DNA of 64,000 bases from Quercus robur. Its lineage: Eukaryota; Streptophyta; Magnoliopsida; Fagales; Fagaceae. Made by a program: the position numbers and the translations under genes. Of the stretch, positions 1 through 10,759 are shown piece by piece (positions within the stretch are counted from its first letter, which is position 1; the number at the start of each line of letters is the position of its first letter). Below the pieces are notes generated by a model. That model was given only the letters and a program-made list of their open reading frames with translations, ran no database searches and had not been told where the DNA came from. The stretch lies in assembly GCF_932294415.1 (NCBI RefSeq), contig NC_065545.1, positions 17,488,857 to 17,552,856 on the forward strand, written 5' to 3'.

Positions 1-244
1 GACAGTGGAGACCATGCAAAAGTTGTAGGTAGAATAAAATAGTAATTTTTGGATTTACAATGCTGCTACAGTACCATCGCAAATTTGCAATGGTATTGTA
101 GCAGTATGCAATGGTACTGTAGTAGTATTGCAAATTTTTTTAGCTTTACCATGCCAGCTACGAATAGTTGTTGACATTTTTTTGTACTGAAATGGTAAAT
201 CTTGGCAAGATATGGCATATACCATGCCAGCTACAAATGCTCTA
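1..244. mobile_element. MITE, right part only (GAGCAT-type ends)
   Basis: Non-coding repeat cut by the window start. It holds a near-perfect hairpin at 63-104 (21-base arms, two mismatches), and the TACCATGCCAGCTAC motif occurs twice. It ends in AAATGCTCTA, whose reverse complement TAGAGCATTT resembles the ends of the repeats at 22240 and 28148. Probably a non-autonomous hAT-like element; the left end and the target duplication cannot be seen. Confidence 0.4.
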
Positions 245-546
245 ATACAATATTCAAATAAAGTGAAAACCAATAAAACCCGAGATAAAGAATTAACTAG
301 ACTCATTCAAAAATTTTGCTTACGTCCGCAAGACAATTGGAGTTTTTCTCTTGTTGTAGACATTGGTCGGTTTTATATTACAGAGAAATTAGGTGGTCAA
401 CTAAGACCCCCAAGTAAAAAAAGACCTCCAAATTTTAAATAATAAGTTATTTCTTTCATTACAATAGTATTAATGAAGCCCATATATTAGCCAATAAATA
501 AAATATTTTTTTATCAAATGAAAAAAAGGAACAAAAGGAAAAAAGA
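245..546. other. AT-rich spacer, no gene seen
   Basis: AT-rich spacer between two MITEs. Short open frames here have no recognisable domain and no codon structure. Confidence 0.5.
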
Positions 547-718
547 AATGCTAAGTCCATAACATTTTTTACAACACTTTCAAAACAAATTTTAAGTAGT
601 AGGTTGTTACTGGTTGTTATTAGTGGGCAAAAAAATAATTTTAGCGGTAGATTCAAATTAGAACTAATAACAACTTAACACCTAAGATTTGTTGAGAAAA
701 TATTGTGAATTTAGCATG
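547..718. mobile_element. Palindromic MITE, family A, copy 1
   Basis: The two halves are inverted repeats: AATGCTAAGTCCATAAC at the left faces CATGCTAAATTCACAAT (reverse complement of the right end). The core motif AAATTTTAAGTAGTAGGTTG recurs in related copies at 10407, 21343, 23755 and 44017. No coding capacity; a non-autonomous DNA transposon is likely, superfamily uncertain. Confidence 0.5.
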
Positions 719-958
719 TCTAAAAAAAAAAGAGTAATACACAAAAAATTTCATAACATTTTTCGCAATAGTTGAATTGACAAATTTTTATTAGTTCTAA
801 TCTAGGTACACCACTATCCACTACTATCACTTTTTTACTCACCACTATCAATCTGCCACACTAACAAGTGTAAAAAAAAGTTGTCAAATTTTTTTGTATT
901 TATAGATTTTCTAAAAACAAAAATCTGAACTTTATTAACGTAAGCAAGCTAAATTAGC

Positions 959-2471
959 TTATAAAACAGACTGTATGTGTGGTGGAATATCCTCCATCCA
1001 CGCAAAAAAATTTGGGATGCTTAATGCATACTATGAGCTACAGCATTGCCATCTCTTTTTGTATGAGAATATAGCAATTGTTCAAAATTTTGGGATAACA
1101 TTCTCACATCCTCAAGTAGCAAACCCGCAGGTGTTAAGTATTGATCATTCTCCCTCAAGGCTTGTATCACTTCCATTGAGTCTCCCTCCAAAATAACGGT
1201 TCTTCTCATCAAAGCGTGTTTCGTTGGCATGGCATTGCGACAGGCCCTCCATATAAAATTCTTTACCTTCTGTGGCACTTGCATCGACCAAATGGCTTTC
1301 CAAACATGCTTATCTCTAAGTGGTGGAACCTAGTTTGTGACCTCCATTTCAGCTTCTTCTTTGAGGAAACGGTAACCCGATTTGCAGCTATACACTCCAT
1401 TGTTTGTGTAAGGCCAGAAAAGCACATCCTCTGCTTTTGCTCGACTCAGTGGTATTGCCTTGATTAATTTTGCATCTTTAGCCACAAATAACCCATCCAC
1501 CAAATCTGTCCTCCATTGCCTCATGGTTTTATCAATTATACAGGATACTGTGGAATTTGCATAGTCATCTATGTGGCAGCTGGGAAATAACCACCTGTGC
1601 TGCCAGATATTTATATTCTCTCCATTTCTAACCCTCCATCTTGCTCCTCTTTGAATAATGTCCCTTCCTCTAAGAATACTCTTCCAAGCATAGGATCCCA
1701 TTCTTGAGTTGGCAGCATCCATAATTGTAGTGTTTGGGAAAAAGCGGGCCTTAAACACCTATTAAAATAGAGGTGTTTTGTTGTGCAAAAGTCGCCAGGC
1801 TTGCTTTGCTAGTAAAGAGTCATTGAACATTGCTAGATCTCTAAAACCCATTCCACCCACCATTTTGGACTTTGTCATTTCTTTCCTCTTAACCAAATGA
1901 ATCTTTCTTCGGTCACCTCATTATCCCCACCAAATTTTTTTAATTAAGGCTTCAATTTCATTGCACAAATCAATGGGTAATTTAAAACAACCCATAGAGT
2001 AGGTGGGGATAGCTTGTATAACTGACTTCAGTAACACTTCCCTTCTTGCTTGAGAGAGCAATTTGCCTTCCCATCCTTGTAACTTTCTCCATATTTTCTC
2101 TTTGATATAATTGAAACTTGCTTTTTTCCCCTTACCAACAAAAGAAGGGAGACCCAAGTACCTCTCATATTGCATAATTTTCGGAATGCCAAGAGCCACC
2201 TTGATATCATGCTTTGTTTTCATTGGAGTGCACTTGCTAAAGAATAATGCATTTTTGCTTCTATTGACTTTCTGCCCCGATGCCTCCTCATACATATTCA
2301 AAACTCTAACACCTTGCCACATTCTTTCATGGTTGCCCTACAAAAGAGAAGACTATCATTTGCAAAAAGCAAATGGGTTAGTTTAGGCCCTCTCCTACAA
2401 AGTGAAAAAGCATGTATTTCTCCATTATTTTATGCTCTCTTGATTAACCCATTCAGGCCTTTAGTACAAAG
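959..2471 (-). pseudogene. LINE-1 ORF2, distal part (RT thumb, zf-RVT, RNase H)
   Basis: Second half of the LINE-1 polyprotein after the hAT insertion. In order it shows the end of the reverse transcriptase, with YLGLPSFVGKGKKASF and LLSQARREVLLKSVIQAIP, the zf-RVT region (MQVPQKVKNFIWRACRNAMP) and a plant-LINE RNase H ending SHTKRDGNAVAHS. A frameshift near 1021 precedes the final WMEDIPPHIQSVL and a stop at 959-961. The catalytic FADD box reads FAND: the Asn codon is at 2358-2360, so the polymerase would be inactive. At least three frames are needed to read it. The RNase H tail matches that of LINE-3 at 37.5 kb, so the two belong to one family. Confidence 0.85.
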
Positions 2472-2579
2472 CAATGCTATTAATTCCGTTTCGGAGCCCG
2501 TTTCAGTTTGTCCAATGGAACGAAATATTTCGGTACCGGCCTATTTCGACGTACCGTTTCAGGGTGTTTCGGGGTTCTT

Positions 2580-2580
2580 A

Positions 2581-2633
<53 letters not shown>

Positions 2634-2640
2634 GTATATG
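2580..2640. repeat. A(n)-(TA)n-(TATG)n compound microsatellite
   Basis: An A-run, then about 11 TA repeats, then four TATG repeats, inside the hAT-like element. Confidence 0.9.
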
Positions 2641-3120
2641 AACACACACGTATACAACCTATTATTTACAATTTATTGTGTAAGTATTGTGAAAATGTTA
2701 TCAATATAATATTTTTCTAATAATAATATATTTTTTAAAAAATAAATTAATATTAATATAAAGTTATAAACCATTGTACACAATGAGGAAAACAAAAATA
2801 GTACCTCTGAGGCTTTGACTGACATTTGCTTTTGAATTTTTCAACTTCTTTTTGTCATTTCCAAAGTCACTCACGTGATGGGCTCAGAAAAGTTGAAATT
2901 TGAAAACAATAAAAGACTCTAGAAGAGACTCAAGACAAAAGAAAACAAAAGAACAAAAGAGTCAAAAGACCGGTCCACTAACCAGTGGATACAAAACGGA
3001 GAAGAAGATAAAGAAGAAGAAGAAGAAGAAGATGAAGAAGTGGGTTGGGACGCTGGGTTCATTCAGGCAAATGGCGGGCCGGTGTCGTTTGAACCTTTAC
3101 TGGTTTGGTTTGGTTTGTTT

Positions 3121-3121
<1 letters not shown>

Positions 3122-3162
<41 letters not shown>
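3122..3162. repeat. Poly(T) tract, about 40 bases
   Basis: Uninterrupted T-run inside the hAT-like element; its length is likely to be polymorphic or assembly-sensitive. Confidence 0.85.
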
Positions 3163-3358
3163 CAATAGGCTAAATCCTGTACCGGCCAAAATTTACATCT
3201 CGGCCGAAATTGTCCGGAATGACCGGAATGGCCCAAATCGGCCCGAAATCTGACTCGAGGTGGAACATGGGGTATTCTGGTACTGGTTTGCATACCGGTA
3301 TGAAAAATTTTGGCCATTCTGGCCGAAACGGAACAATATCAATAACAATGGTACAAAG

Positions 3359-5312
3359 TAGGAAAAGAAAAGGTAATAGTGGGTCACCTTGTCTAATCCC
3401 ACGAGTAGGCTGAATCATACCACAAGGCTCTCCATTCACTAATACCGAATATGAAACTGTTTTTACACACCCCATAATCAAATGGATCCACCTTCATTAA
3501 AACCCATTTGTCTCATCAATTTTTCCAAGAAATCCCAATCTACCCTATCATAAGCCTTACTCATATCCAATTTTATTGCCATAAAACCATGAGTTGTAGA
3601 CTTATAATTTTGCAAACTATGAAGGGTCTTAAAAGCCACAAGGACATCATAAAAAAATAATCTATCCTTTGTAAAAGTTGATTGGTGTTCAGTGATAATG
3701 GATGGTAGTAGTTTTTTCAAATAGTTGGCTAGAACTTTGGAGTAGATTTTGTATAGCACATTACAAAGACTAATTGGGGGGAATTGGTGAGCATATTCGG
3801 ACTTATTTGTTTTAGGTATGAGAGTGATAAAAGTGTAATTTAGAGGGGTAGGTAAGGTACATGAGTTCAGCCATGCCAAAATGGAGGTAGTGACATCCTG
3901 CCTTATTGTGCCCCAAAAAATGCTAGTAGAAAAGTGGGGGCATTCCATCCAGTCTGGGAGCTTTGAGTGGTGCCATTTGGTGTAATGCATCCTCCATTTC
4001 TTTTGCATTAAACTCTTGGCTTAGTGCGGTATTCATCTCATCATCAATAATTGGGGGCACACATGATAAAACATTTTGGGGCATAATATGCTTAGTTGAG
4101 GTAAATAGGTTCTTGTAGTAATTTACCAAAACTGTAGATATATCAATCGGTTGGTCTCTCCATCTGTCATATTCATCTCTAATTCCCACAATCACATTTT
4201 TCCTATATCTCCTTGTAGCACAACTATGAAAATATTTGGTATTCACATCTCCTTGCCTCACCCATAGCACTCTTGACCATTGAGCCCACATAATAGCTTC
4301 TTTCTCCAACAACACCTCAATCTCCCTCTTAATCTACCTAATCCAAAAGTAGTTGCCACTAGTCATGGCTTCAATTTTGTTCTTAGCTAGATTCTTCTTT
4401 AAACGGTCCAGTTCCCTTCTCACATTACCAAAAACATTTTTATTCCACCAACTCAAGTCTTTCCCACATTTTTCTACTCTAGCCAAAATAGCTTCCTCAG
4501 ACCCAAAATGACCAACACTGGTCCGTGGTGCTTGAACCACTTCCTCACACCCTGTGTTTGACAGCCACATCTCTTCAAATCGAAATAATTTTTTCCGAGT
4601 AGGAAGATAAATGCCCAAGAAAACAGTATGGATATGATTATGATATGATGAATCGCATCTCAAGTGATACACCTTCGTTCCTGGAAATTTCAGAAACCAA
4701 CTATTAGTAGCCAAACATCTATCAAGTCGTTCCCATATTGAATTACCATTTTTGAAGTGCCTACTCCAAGTCATATTTTGGACCTTCAAAGCCCAAATCC
4801 ATAAAGCCACACTCATCAACCACATCTCTAAATTGTTGCATCTGGTTATGGGATTGAGTTGCTCCTCCCAATTTCTCATCCTATCTAACAATTTCAGTAA
4901 AATCACCACAACACAGCCATGGCCTCTTCGGTCTTGAATTCAAACTCCTGAGTTTATCCCATGCTTCATTTCGTCTTGCTGTATCAGGTTCACCATAGAA
5001 ACCCGTTAGACGCCATTCACTTTCCAAACCTTTGTTAATAATAGCATCAATAAAATTTTTGTTTGACCTTTCTATAGTCAAATTGATCAATGATCTCCAA
5101 TAAAGAACCAGACCACCACTGCACCCCACCTTAGGGACCACCCATCGATGGCCAAAATTAATACTATTCTGAATGAACTCTAGCCTTGCTTCATCTGTAA
5201 GTGTCTTGGCTAAAAACACTACAGTAGGATCTTTTGCCTGAATCAATTCCACGAGCTCTCTTCCTGTATGCAGGTTCCCAAGCCTATAACAGTTCCATAC
5301 TAGACAACTCAT
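3359..5312 (-). pseudogene. LINE-1 ORF2, proximal part (endonuclease and RT fingers/palm)
   Basis: Starts at ATG 5312 (MSCLVWNCYRLGN) with the APE-like endonuclease that nicks target DNA, then the linker and the reverse transcriptase up to motif A (AIKLDMSKAYDRVDWDF) and the GIRQGDPL box. The endonuclease catalytic Glu is replaced: FLAET of the family is FLAKT here (Lys codon 5205-5207), and the GDFNE motif reads GDFTE. Frames change near 4900, 4330 and 3960-4010. The protein would be non-functional even without the downstream hAT insertion. Confidence 0.85.
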
Positions 5313-5452
5313 TGCTGTTGGTGGGGCTGACTACCAGCCTCTACCAATAAAGAATTTGTCTAATCATCAACATGAGAACCTTGAAGACGTTTGGGAGGAA
5401 ACTCAGGTTGATACTCAGATTCATCGGCAATTCTTTTTTGACCCGAAATTTT

Positions 5453-6703
5453 CTACATCTGAATTGAACCACCTGGAAAATTTGATCTGTTTTTGCGTGT
5501 CCAGTTAAGAGGAGTGCGTGCATTCTGAAGTGGCGGTGAAACCCTAGGAGCATCCTGATCTGCACGTGACTTTCTAAGTTGCGGAATAGAGTCACTTAAT
5601 TTTACATGTGAGTTAGAGTCCATGAAGACCTCTGTTGCCGAGTTACGCTCCTTTTCCTTACATAATTCTTCATCAATATCTTTTAGCACCATTTCAAAAT
5701 CATTAGGACTCTTAAATTCCGCTATAATCACGGGGTGAGCTGGATATGATTGAGTATTTTTTGTTTCAGCCGAAATATTAATTCCAAAAATACCGTTACA
5801 CATTAATGGGGAATTAACTTAGTTCACATAACGTTCATCTTCATTGCGTGTTTGCTCCAGCCTTGTTCCTCTCCCTTGCTGTGGCAGCTGGCCTAAGTTT
5901 TGGCTTGCCGAGGTGGTAGAGCTTGCCTTCTTTCTCTTAGCAAAATACTTGGGAACGGTGATCACGCTCCTCTTAGATAGGACAAACAGTGGTGCTCTCA
6001 GATGTGGGCCGAACTCCCTCTGTTCAGTTTTCAAAGTCCCTTCGCTCTCAATCCAGAGATCGCAATCCCTGTCATCACGAGTCAACTGCCCACACCAATA
6101 ACATATATTGGGCAATCTTTCGTATCTGAATGAGACCCATATTTATTTTCCACCATTTAGTGATATGAGGCGGCCATGGAACAATGGCAAAGATAGATCA
6201 ATGGAAACCTGGATTCATATAAAATTACCAGCATCAAACAATCTTGCCTCTGTTGGTCTAGTCACCTTACCTATGACTTCACAGATTTTGATTCCTGCCT
6301 CCAAAGTCATATACTTAAATGAAAGTCCATGAACTTGCACCTAGAGGGTCGTCCTCTCAAAATTGATTTCATGTAGAGGTTTATCACCTTCGTATCGCTT
6401 CATAACTACCAGGTGCTTATCAAAGCTCCATGGTTCACTGTTGAGAATTCTGTCCACATCCTCCTTGTTTTCAAACGTGAACAGGATTTTATGGTCGCCA
6501 AACTTCTGGATTTTGAAGCCATTCCTTGTTCTCCACAGTGGTGTGAATGTTCTAGTTATGACCTCCACGTTGATAGCTCTTCTTGTCAAAAGTTTTGCAG
6601 TAATTGAAAACTCCGTAACACTTTCATCGTGTGTGAGACTACACCCCGACCGTTCTCTCTCGGAGAGGGTAAGCTGGTTCCAAGAATGGGCCAAATCTTC
6701 CAT
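5453..6703 (-). pseudogene. LINE-1 ORF1 (DUF4283 and CCHC zinc knuckle)
   Basis: Start ATG 6703 (MEDLAHSWNQLTLSE). The first about 120 residues are a DUF4283 domain (RTFTPLWRTRNGFKIQKFGD, PWSFDKHLVVMKRYEGD), a nucleic-acid-binding module common in plant LINE and gag-like proteins. A stop and frame changes follow near 6340. The zinc knuckle reads CYWCGQLTRDDRDC, with Arg where the family has His, so zinc binding is probably lost. A hydrophilic C-terminal region follows to about 5453. ORF1 proteins normally coat the RNA; this copy cannot make one. Confidence 0.75.
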
Positions 6704-7077
6704 AGTCACTTATACCTTAACTGTTTCCCAATCCCTTGAAAGAGAACCCAACAATCCTAGGAATACTCTTACTATTTTGAGGGAACTATCCACACCTTCA
6801 CTGAAGGGACAACCACTTCTACAATGTCAAAGAAATTAGACATAGAGCACTAACTCCTCAGACAGAGAGAAACCACTCTTTTCTATTGTCATAAAGTTGT
6901 GGTAGGTTGTGATTCACGTTAATTATTAAATTTTTTTATCTAAAACAAGATAAAGTTTAATTAATTTTTTTAAAAGTATTATTTAAATATATAAAAAGGG
7001 TTCAATTCAAATTTTTCCGCCTCCAAATGCATCAAGTTGCTCATGCGAATGGATTAAAAAAAAAAAAAAAAAAAAAA

Positions 7078-8409
7078 GTGAAAATACATTTTTAATCCCT
7101 ACATTTTGGTCCCTAATTTGATTTTTGCTACTATTATAGTTCCTAAAAACAGAAAATCAATTTTATTTTGATCACTGCCGTCAACCTACTAACAGAAAAT
7201 TCCTACGTGACAGACGTGGTACCCTATTAGCACATTATATACTGACGTGACTATTAAAATAATAAAAAAATATTTTAATTGACATTTTTTAATGACACAT
7301 CAGCATTTTAATTTTTTTTAAAAAGCTACGTCAGAAAATTTAAACAAAAAAATAATTTAAATTAAAAAAAACCTTAAATCTAATTTAATTAAAAAAAATT
7401 CTTAATGCTCTTCATGTTCTTTTAACTTGTTCTTCATTTTACAATTTGTTTTTCATGTTCTTCCCAGATCAAACCCATCACAAGAACACAAACCCAGCAA
7501 TCCAAGAACTCAAACCCAGATCACAAGAACATAAATGAAAACAAGAAGAAAAAATTAAATTAAATACTACCAGAAAAAATGAAGAACAATGAACCCAATC
7601 TAATTGTCAAACCCAAATTCATCACAATCGCCCAGCACCATCAACACAACCCAATCGCCAAAATTCATCAAACCTCATAGAAAAACCAAATTCAACACCT
7701 CAAAGATCATCAAACCCAACACCATAAGATCTACAACAAACCTCAGAGAAAACTCAATCCAATAAACCCAAGCCAAAATCATCAACAGATCGAGACAGAG
7801 GCCGAGATCGAGGCAGAGCTGACCGATTTCGCAATCTGGAATAGTTGTGGGATTGGGAGGTCAAGCTAGTTTGTGTGGGATTGGGAAGCAGAGTTGACCG
7901 ATTTCCCCTTGATCTGCTCCAAACACTGATCTACTCTAAACCACCGCCAGCCTCATTTCTCTCTCTCTCTAAACCCAGATCACAGGTTCAAAATGGTCTA
8001 ATGATAATAAGAAAAAAAAATCATTTAAATTAAAACAATTTATGATTTAAAATTAAAAAAAATTAATTTAATTAAAATTAAAAAATTTAGAAATTCAATT
8101 TTTTTTTAATTTTTTTTGTGATTTTTATTTATTAAATGTTTTTTTTATTTATTTTTTGTTTTAAAATGTTGACGTCATTTAAAAAATGCAAACTAAAATA
8201 TTTTATTATTATTTTAATGATTACATCAGCATTTAATGTGCTAATATGGTACTTCATCTGTAACGTAAGAGTTTTTTGTTAGTGGATTGACGACAGGAAC
8301 CAAAATAAAATTGATTTTATATTTTTAGAAACTGAAATAATAGCAAAATCAAATTAGAGATCAAAATAAAAATCAGCTCAAAATATAATGACCAAAAATA
8401 TATTTTCAC
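7078..8409. mobile_element. Non-autonomous DNA element with long terminal inverted repeats (MULE-like)
   Basis: The two ends are imperfect inverted repeats of roughly 230 bases (7078-7310 and 8170-8409), beginning GTGAAAATACATTTTT and GTGAAAATATATTTTT. Shared blocks include TTTTAGTTCCTAAAAA-like, CCGTCAACCTACTAAC and TATTAGCACATTA motifs. The interior (AACCCA-rich, with CTCTCT) has no credible ORF. Long TIRs fit Mutator-like or foldback elements. The left flank is poly(A), so a 9-bp target duplication cannot be defined. Confidence 0.65.
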
Positions 8410-9398
8410 CCTAAAAAAATAAGGTCTTTGAGCCCTCTTTCACAAAAAAGCCTACAACACAAAACCAAGGCCATAATTATTCTCTTTTCACTATCCTACG
8501 GATACAGGATCTATATGTAACTATTGATACAGTACTCGTAAAGAAAAGATTTATAACAAAGGTACTCTAGGCTGGACCTTGTTCCTTCATTGATACATAC
8601 ACTTTTGTCCATATATATCACCAAAATGGTCAAAAGCTCTTAGAGAAGCCATACTCATATAGTACACAAACTTCTTATTCACCTATCGGCTTTGTCCTAA
8701 CAGAAACTTGGTTGACCAAAGTGAGACTAGGAGAGAAAAATAAAGGGGTTGTGGTGTTAGCTTGCATGAAATCCCATGGGCTAAATTGGGTTTACTTAGA
8801 AAACCTTGGGTCGGGCCCATTCCTTTACCTCTCCAACCCAAAAAATGAAGCCCAGCCTCACTTTAAACCCATCACCAAGCTTAATTAATAATTAAGTCTG
8901 CCCATTTGTCTTAAGATCCAAGCCAAACCCACCATCTTAACCCACACAAGCCCCAGTATACTCAACCCGTGAGCTTAACAAAAAGCTGAAGCCTAATGAT
9001 CCATCAGCTTGACCCATTTCAACCTAAGCCCATACCCAAACCCAAATCTAATTTTTATATTTACCAAACTGCCACTCTTTTGCTCAAATTACAATCTTGT
9101 CCACTACACTGATAATCACACAAATGCCCATCAATCTTTACCAAATTATCTAAACACCCCCCAAAACTTTACCAAAACACCCTAGAATTCTAACAAATTA
9201 CCCAAACACCCAATAACTTTATCAAATATCCAGAATATCCCTAAATCATCCAAAATTACTGGAATGCCTCAAACACATAAAATTACTAAAATACTCCTAA
9301 AACACCAAATTGACCACAAATTTCCTATGAATGACCAAAATATCTTCCAAGGCCTTGAGAAATGTCTCGGGACCCTCAAAATAGCTCATTGAAGTTAA
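8410..9398. other. Intergenic; degenerate CCA/AAATTACC-rich repeats, no gene seen
   Basis: Contains AACCCA/GCCCA-rich sequence (8780-9050) and a degenerate series of short repeats of the type AAATTACCnAAACACCC (9060-9320). No recognisable protein on either strand. Probably old retrotransposon UTR or interior sequence. Confidence 0.4.
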
Positions 9399-10107
9399 GT
9401 GCCCGTTTGTTTCAACGTTTTCAACCCAAAAGCCCGTTTTGAAGAAAGCTGAACCATAAACCCCGTTTGATTGGGTATAAAACGCAACTTTTTGGAAAAA
9501 GTTGTGTTTTGGGTTTGTGAAGAGAACGCGCAAAGTGAAAAAGGAGCTCAGAGGTGCATTTTGGAAAAAGCCGGTGCGCGTTGATTTATATCCGTTGGAC
9601 TCACAGGCAATTACAAAATTACCCTTCAATAAACTTTGCCCTTTTCTTTTCTCCCTCATATTCTTGCTCCTCTATTACAGACCAACACCAGTCAAGAAAG
9701 TATCAATCAAATACAAACACAACACCACCCAACTATCACCGGTCTACCACCACAATCCATTTCAACACTTGATAATCCAAACACAAAATCAACAAAATCA
9801 AACCAAAAATAACTCAAAATCAACACAAAACAACTTAAAATCAACTCAAACCCCATTGGAAAACCCATCCCAAACCCAACTCAAAATCAAACCCAAAATC
9901 CACAGAAAATCAACTCAAAATTAAACCATTAATTGAAAACCCATAATCCGAACCCAAAATCAAAATCAAAATCAAATACAAACCCAATGGTGGCAAAGAC
10001 TTAAGGGATCTGAGAGTTAAGGAGAGAGATGAGGGATTTCCTTATGTTTCAATCATCTTCATCTTCATCATCATCTTCTCTCTTCCTTGTAGCTTTCGAA
10101 TTGTCAA

Positions 10108-10385
10108 AAAAAGAAAAAGAAAAAGAAAAAGAGAGCTTTGTGGCAACTGGAACGTTTTGGAGGAAGTGGAAGGGAAAAGGGGAAAGAAGGAACAAAAAAA
10201 GAAAAGTGGAATGTTCTGGAGGAAGTGGTAGGGAAAAAGGGGAAAAAAGAAAAAAGAAAAAAGGAAAAAGAGAAGGGTACGTGTGTGGAGGAGGAAAAAA
10301 GAGGGGGAAAAAAAAAAGAAAAAAAAAGAAGGAAATACGGATGGAAAAAAAGAGAGTAAAGAAATAAGGGAAAAATAAAATAAAG
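10108..10385 (+). repeat. Purine-rich (GGAAA/GAAAAA) tract with internal duplication
   Basis: About 280 bases almost entirely A and G on the plus strand. A block of about 57 bases beginning GGAACGTTTTGGAGGAAG (10149) is repeated with changes as GGAATGTTCTGGAGGAAG (10207). Long open frames on both strands here are products of composition, not genes. Confidence 0.75.
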
Positions 10386-10406
10386 AATGAGAAATTAAAA
10401 TTGAGA

Positions 10407-10550
10407 AATGCTACCACAATATTTTCATAATAAATCTTAAGTAGTAGGTTATTATTAGTTAATATTGGTGAGATTTTTTTTTTTTTTTTAAGAAACTTTG
10501 AAAGTTCTTTTTAGAATAATTTTTAGAAAGTATTTTCACAATACTTTATA
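10407..10550. mobile_element. Palindromic MITE, family A, copy 2 (degenerate)
   Basis: AATGCTACCACAATATTTTC then AAATCTTAAGTAGTAGGTTA match family A; the right half is degenerate and carries a T-run. Non-coding. Confidence 0.4.
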
Positions 10551-10759
10551 TATACATTGTCCTTTTGGTAATTTACCACTCAAATCGCCACTTTTATAAA
10601 TGCTAGCAAAACACTCAGTTTTTTCAAAAAACACTTTTTAACAGCTTTTACCAAACATTTAGTTTTTTGAAAAAACACTTTTTCATTATGCACTTTTTGA
10701 AAACTCCACTTTTTTGAAAAAACACAGTTTCAAAAAGCTGAACGAAACTCACCCTAAAT

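Larger units (their letters stand above)
2472..3350. mobile_element. Non-autonomous hAT-like element inserted in LINE-1
   Basis: 879 bp flanked by an exact 8-bp duplication GTACAAAG (2464-2471 and 3351-3358). The termini are imperfect inverted repeats: CAATGCTATTAATTCCGTTT at the left, and CATTGTTATTGATATTG then TTCCGTTTCGG (reverse complement) at the right. An 8-bp duplication and CA-starting ends fit the hAT superfamily. No transposase; the interior holds an A/TA/TATG microsatellite, a purine-rich stretch and a long T-run. Removing it rejoins LINE-1 ORF2, so it inserted later than the LINE. A 3' fragment of the same family lies at 22075-22233. Confidence 0.8.
885..6892 (-). mobile_element. 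L1-type LINE retrotransposon (LINE-1 of window), decayed
   Basis: Non-LTR retrotransposon read on the minus strand. The 5' end lies near 6890 and carries the GTTTCTCTCT motif also seen at the 5' ends of the other two LINEs. ORF1 (DUF4283 and zinc knuckle) is followed by ORF2 (endonuclease, reverse transcriptase, zf-RVT, RNase H). The 3' UTR has an AATAAA signal near 917-922 (minus). A candidate 8-bp target duplication AAAGTTGT lies at 877-884 and 6893-6900; this short match could be chance. A hAT-like element (2472-3350) interrupts ORF2. Frameshifts, stops and lost catalytic residues make it immobile. Confidence 0.85.
9399..10754. mobile_element. Candidate Tourist-like (PIF/Harbinger) element
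   Basis: Bounded by TAA (9396-9398 and 10755-10757). Imperfect ends: GTGCCCGTTTGTTTCAACG at the left against GGGTGAGTTTCGTTCAGC (reverse complement) at the right, about 17 of 27 positions matching. The interior has a CCCAAAATC-rich stretch and a long purine tract, no transposase. The right boundary is where LINE-2 stops, but LINE sequence does not resume to the left, so this may be two pieces rather than one element. Confidence 0.3.

Noticed and set aside
2508..3253. Lys-rich and Tyr-Ile-repeat frames
   Set aside because: Translations of microsatellite and poly(T) sequence in the hAT-like element.
7845..8033. 62-codon frame with Pro/Ser-rich end
   Set aside because: Interior of the long-TIR element; composition only.
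10029..10417. Long open frames on both strands (112 and 122 codons)
   Set aside because: Produced by a purine-rich tract; Lys/Glu/Arg-only or Phe/Pro/Ser-only translations, no domain.
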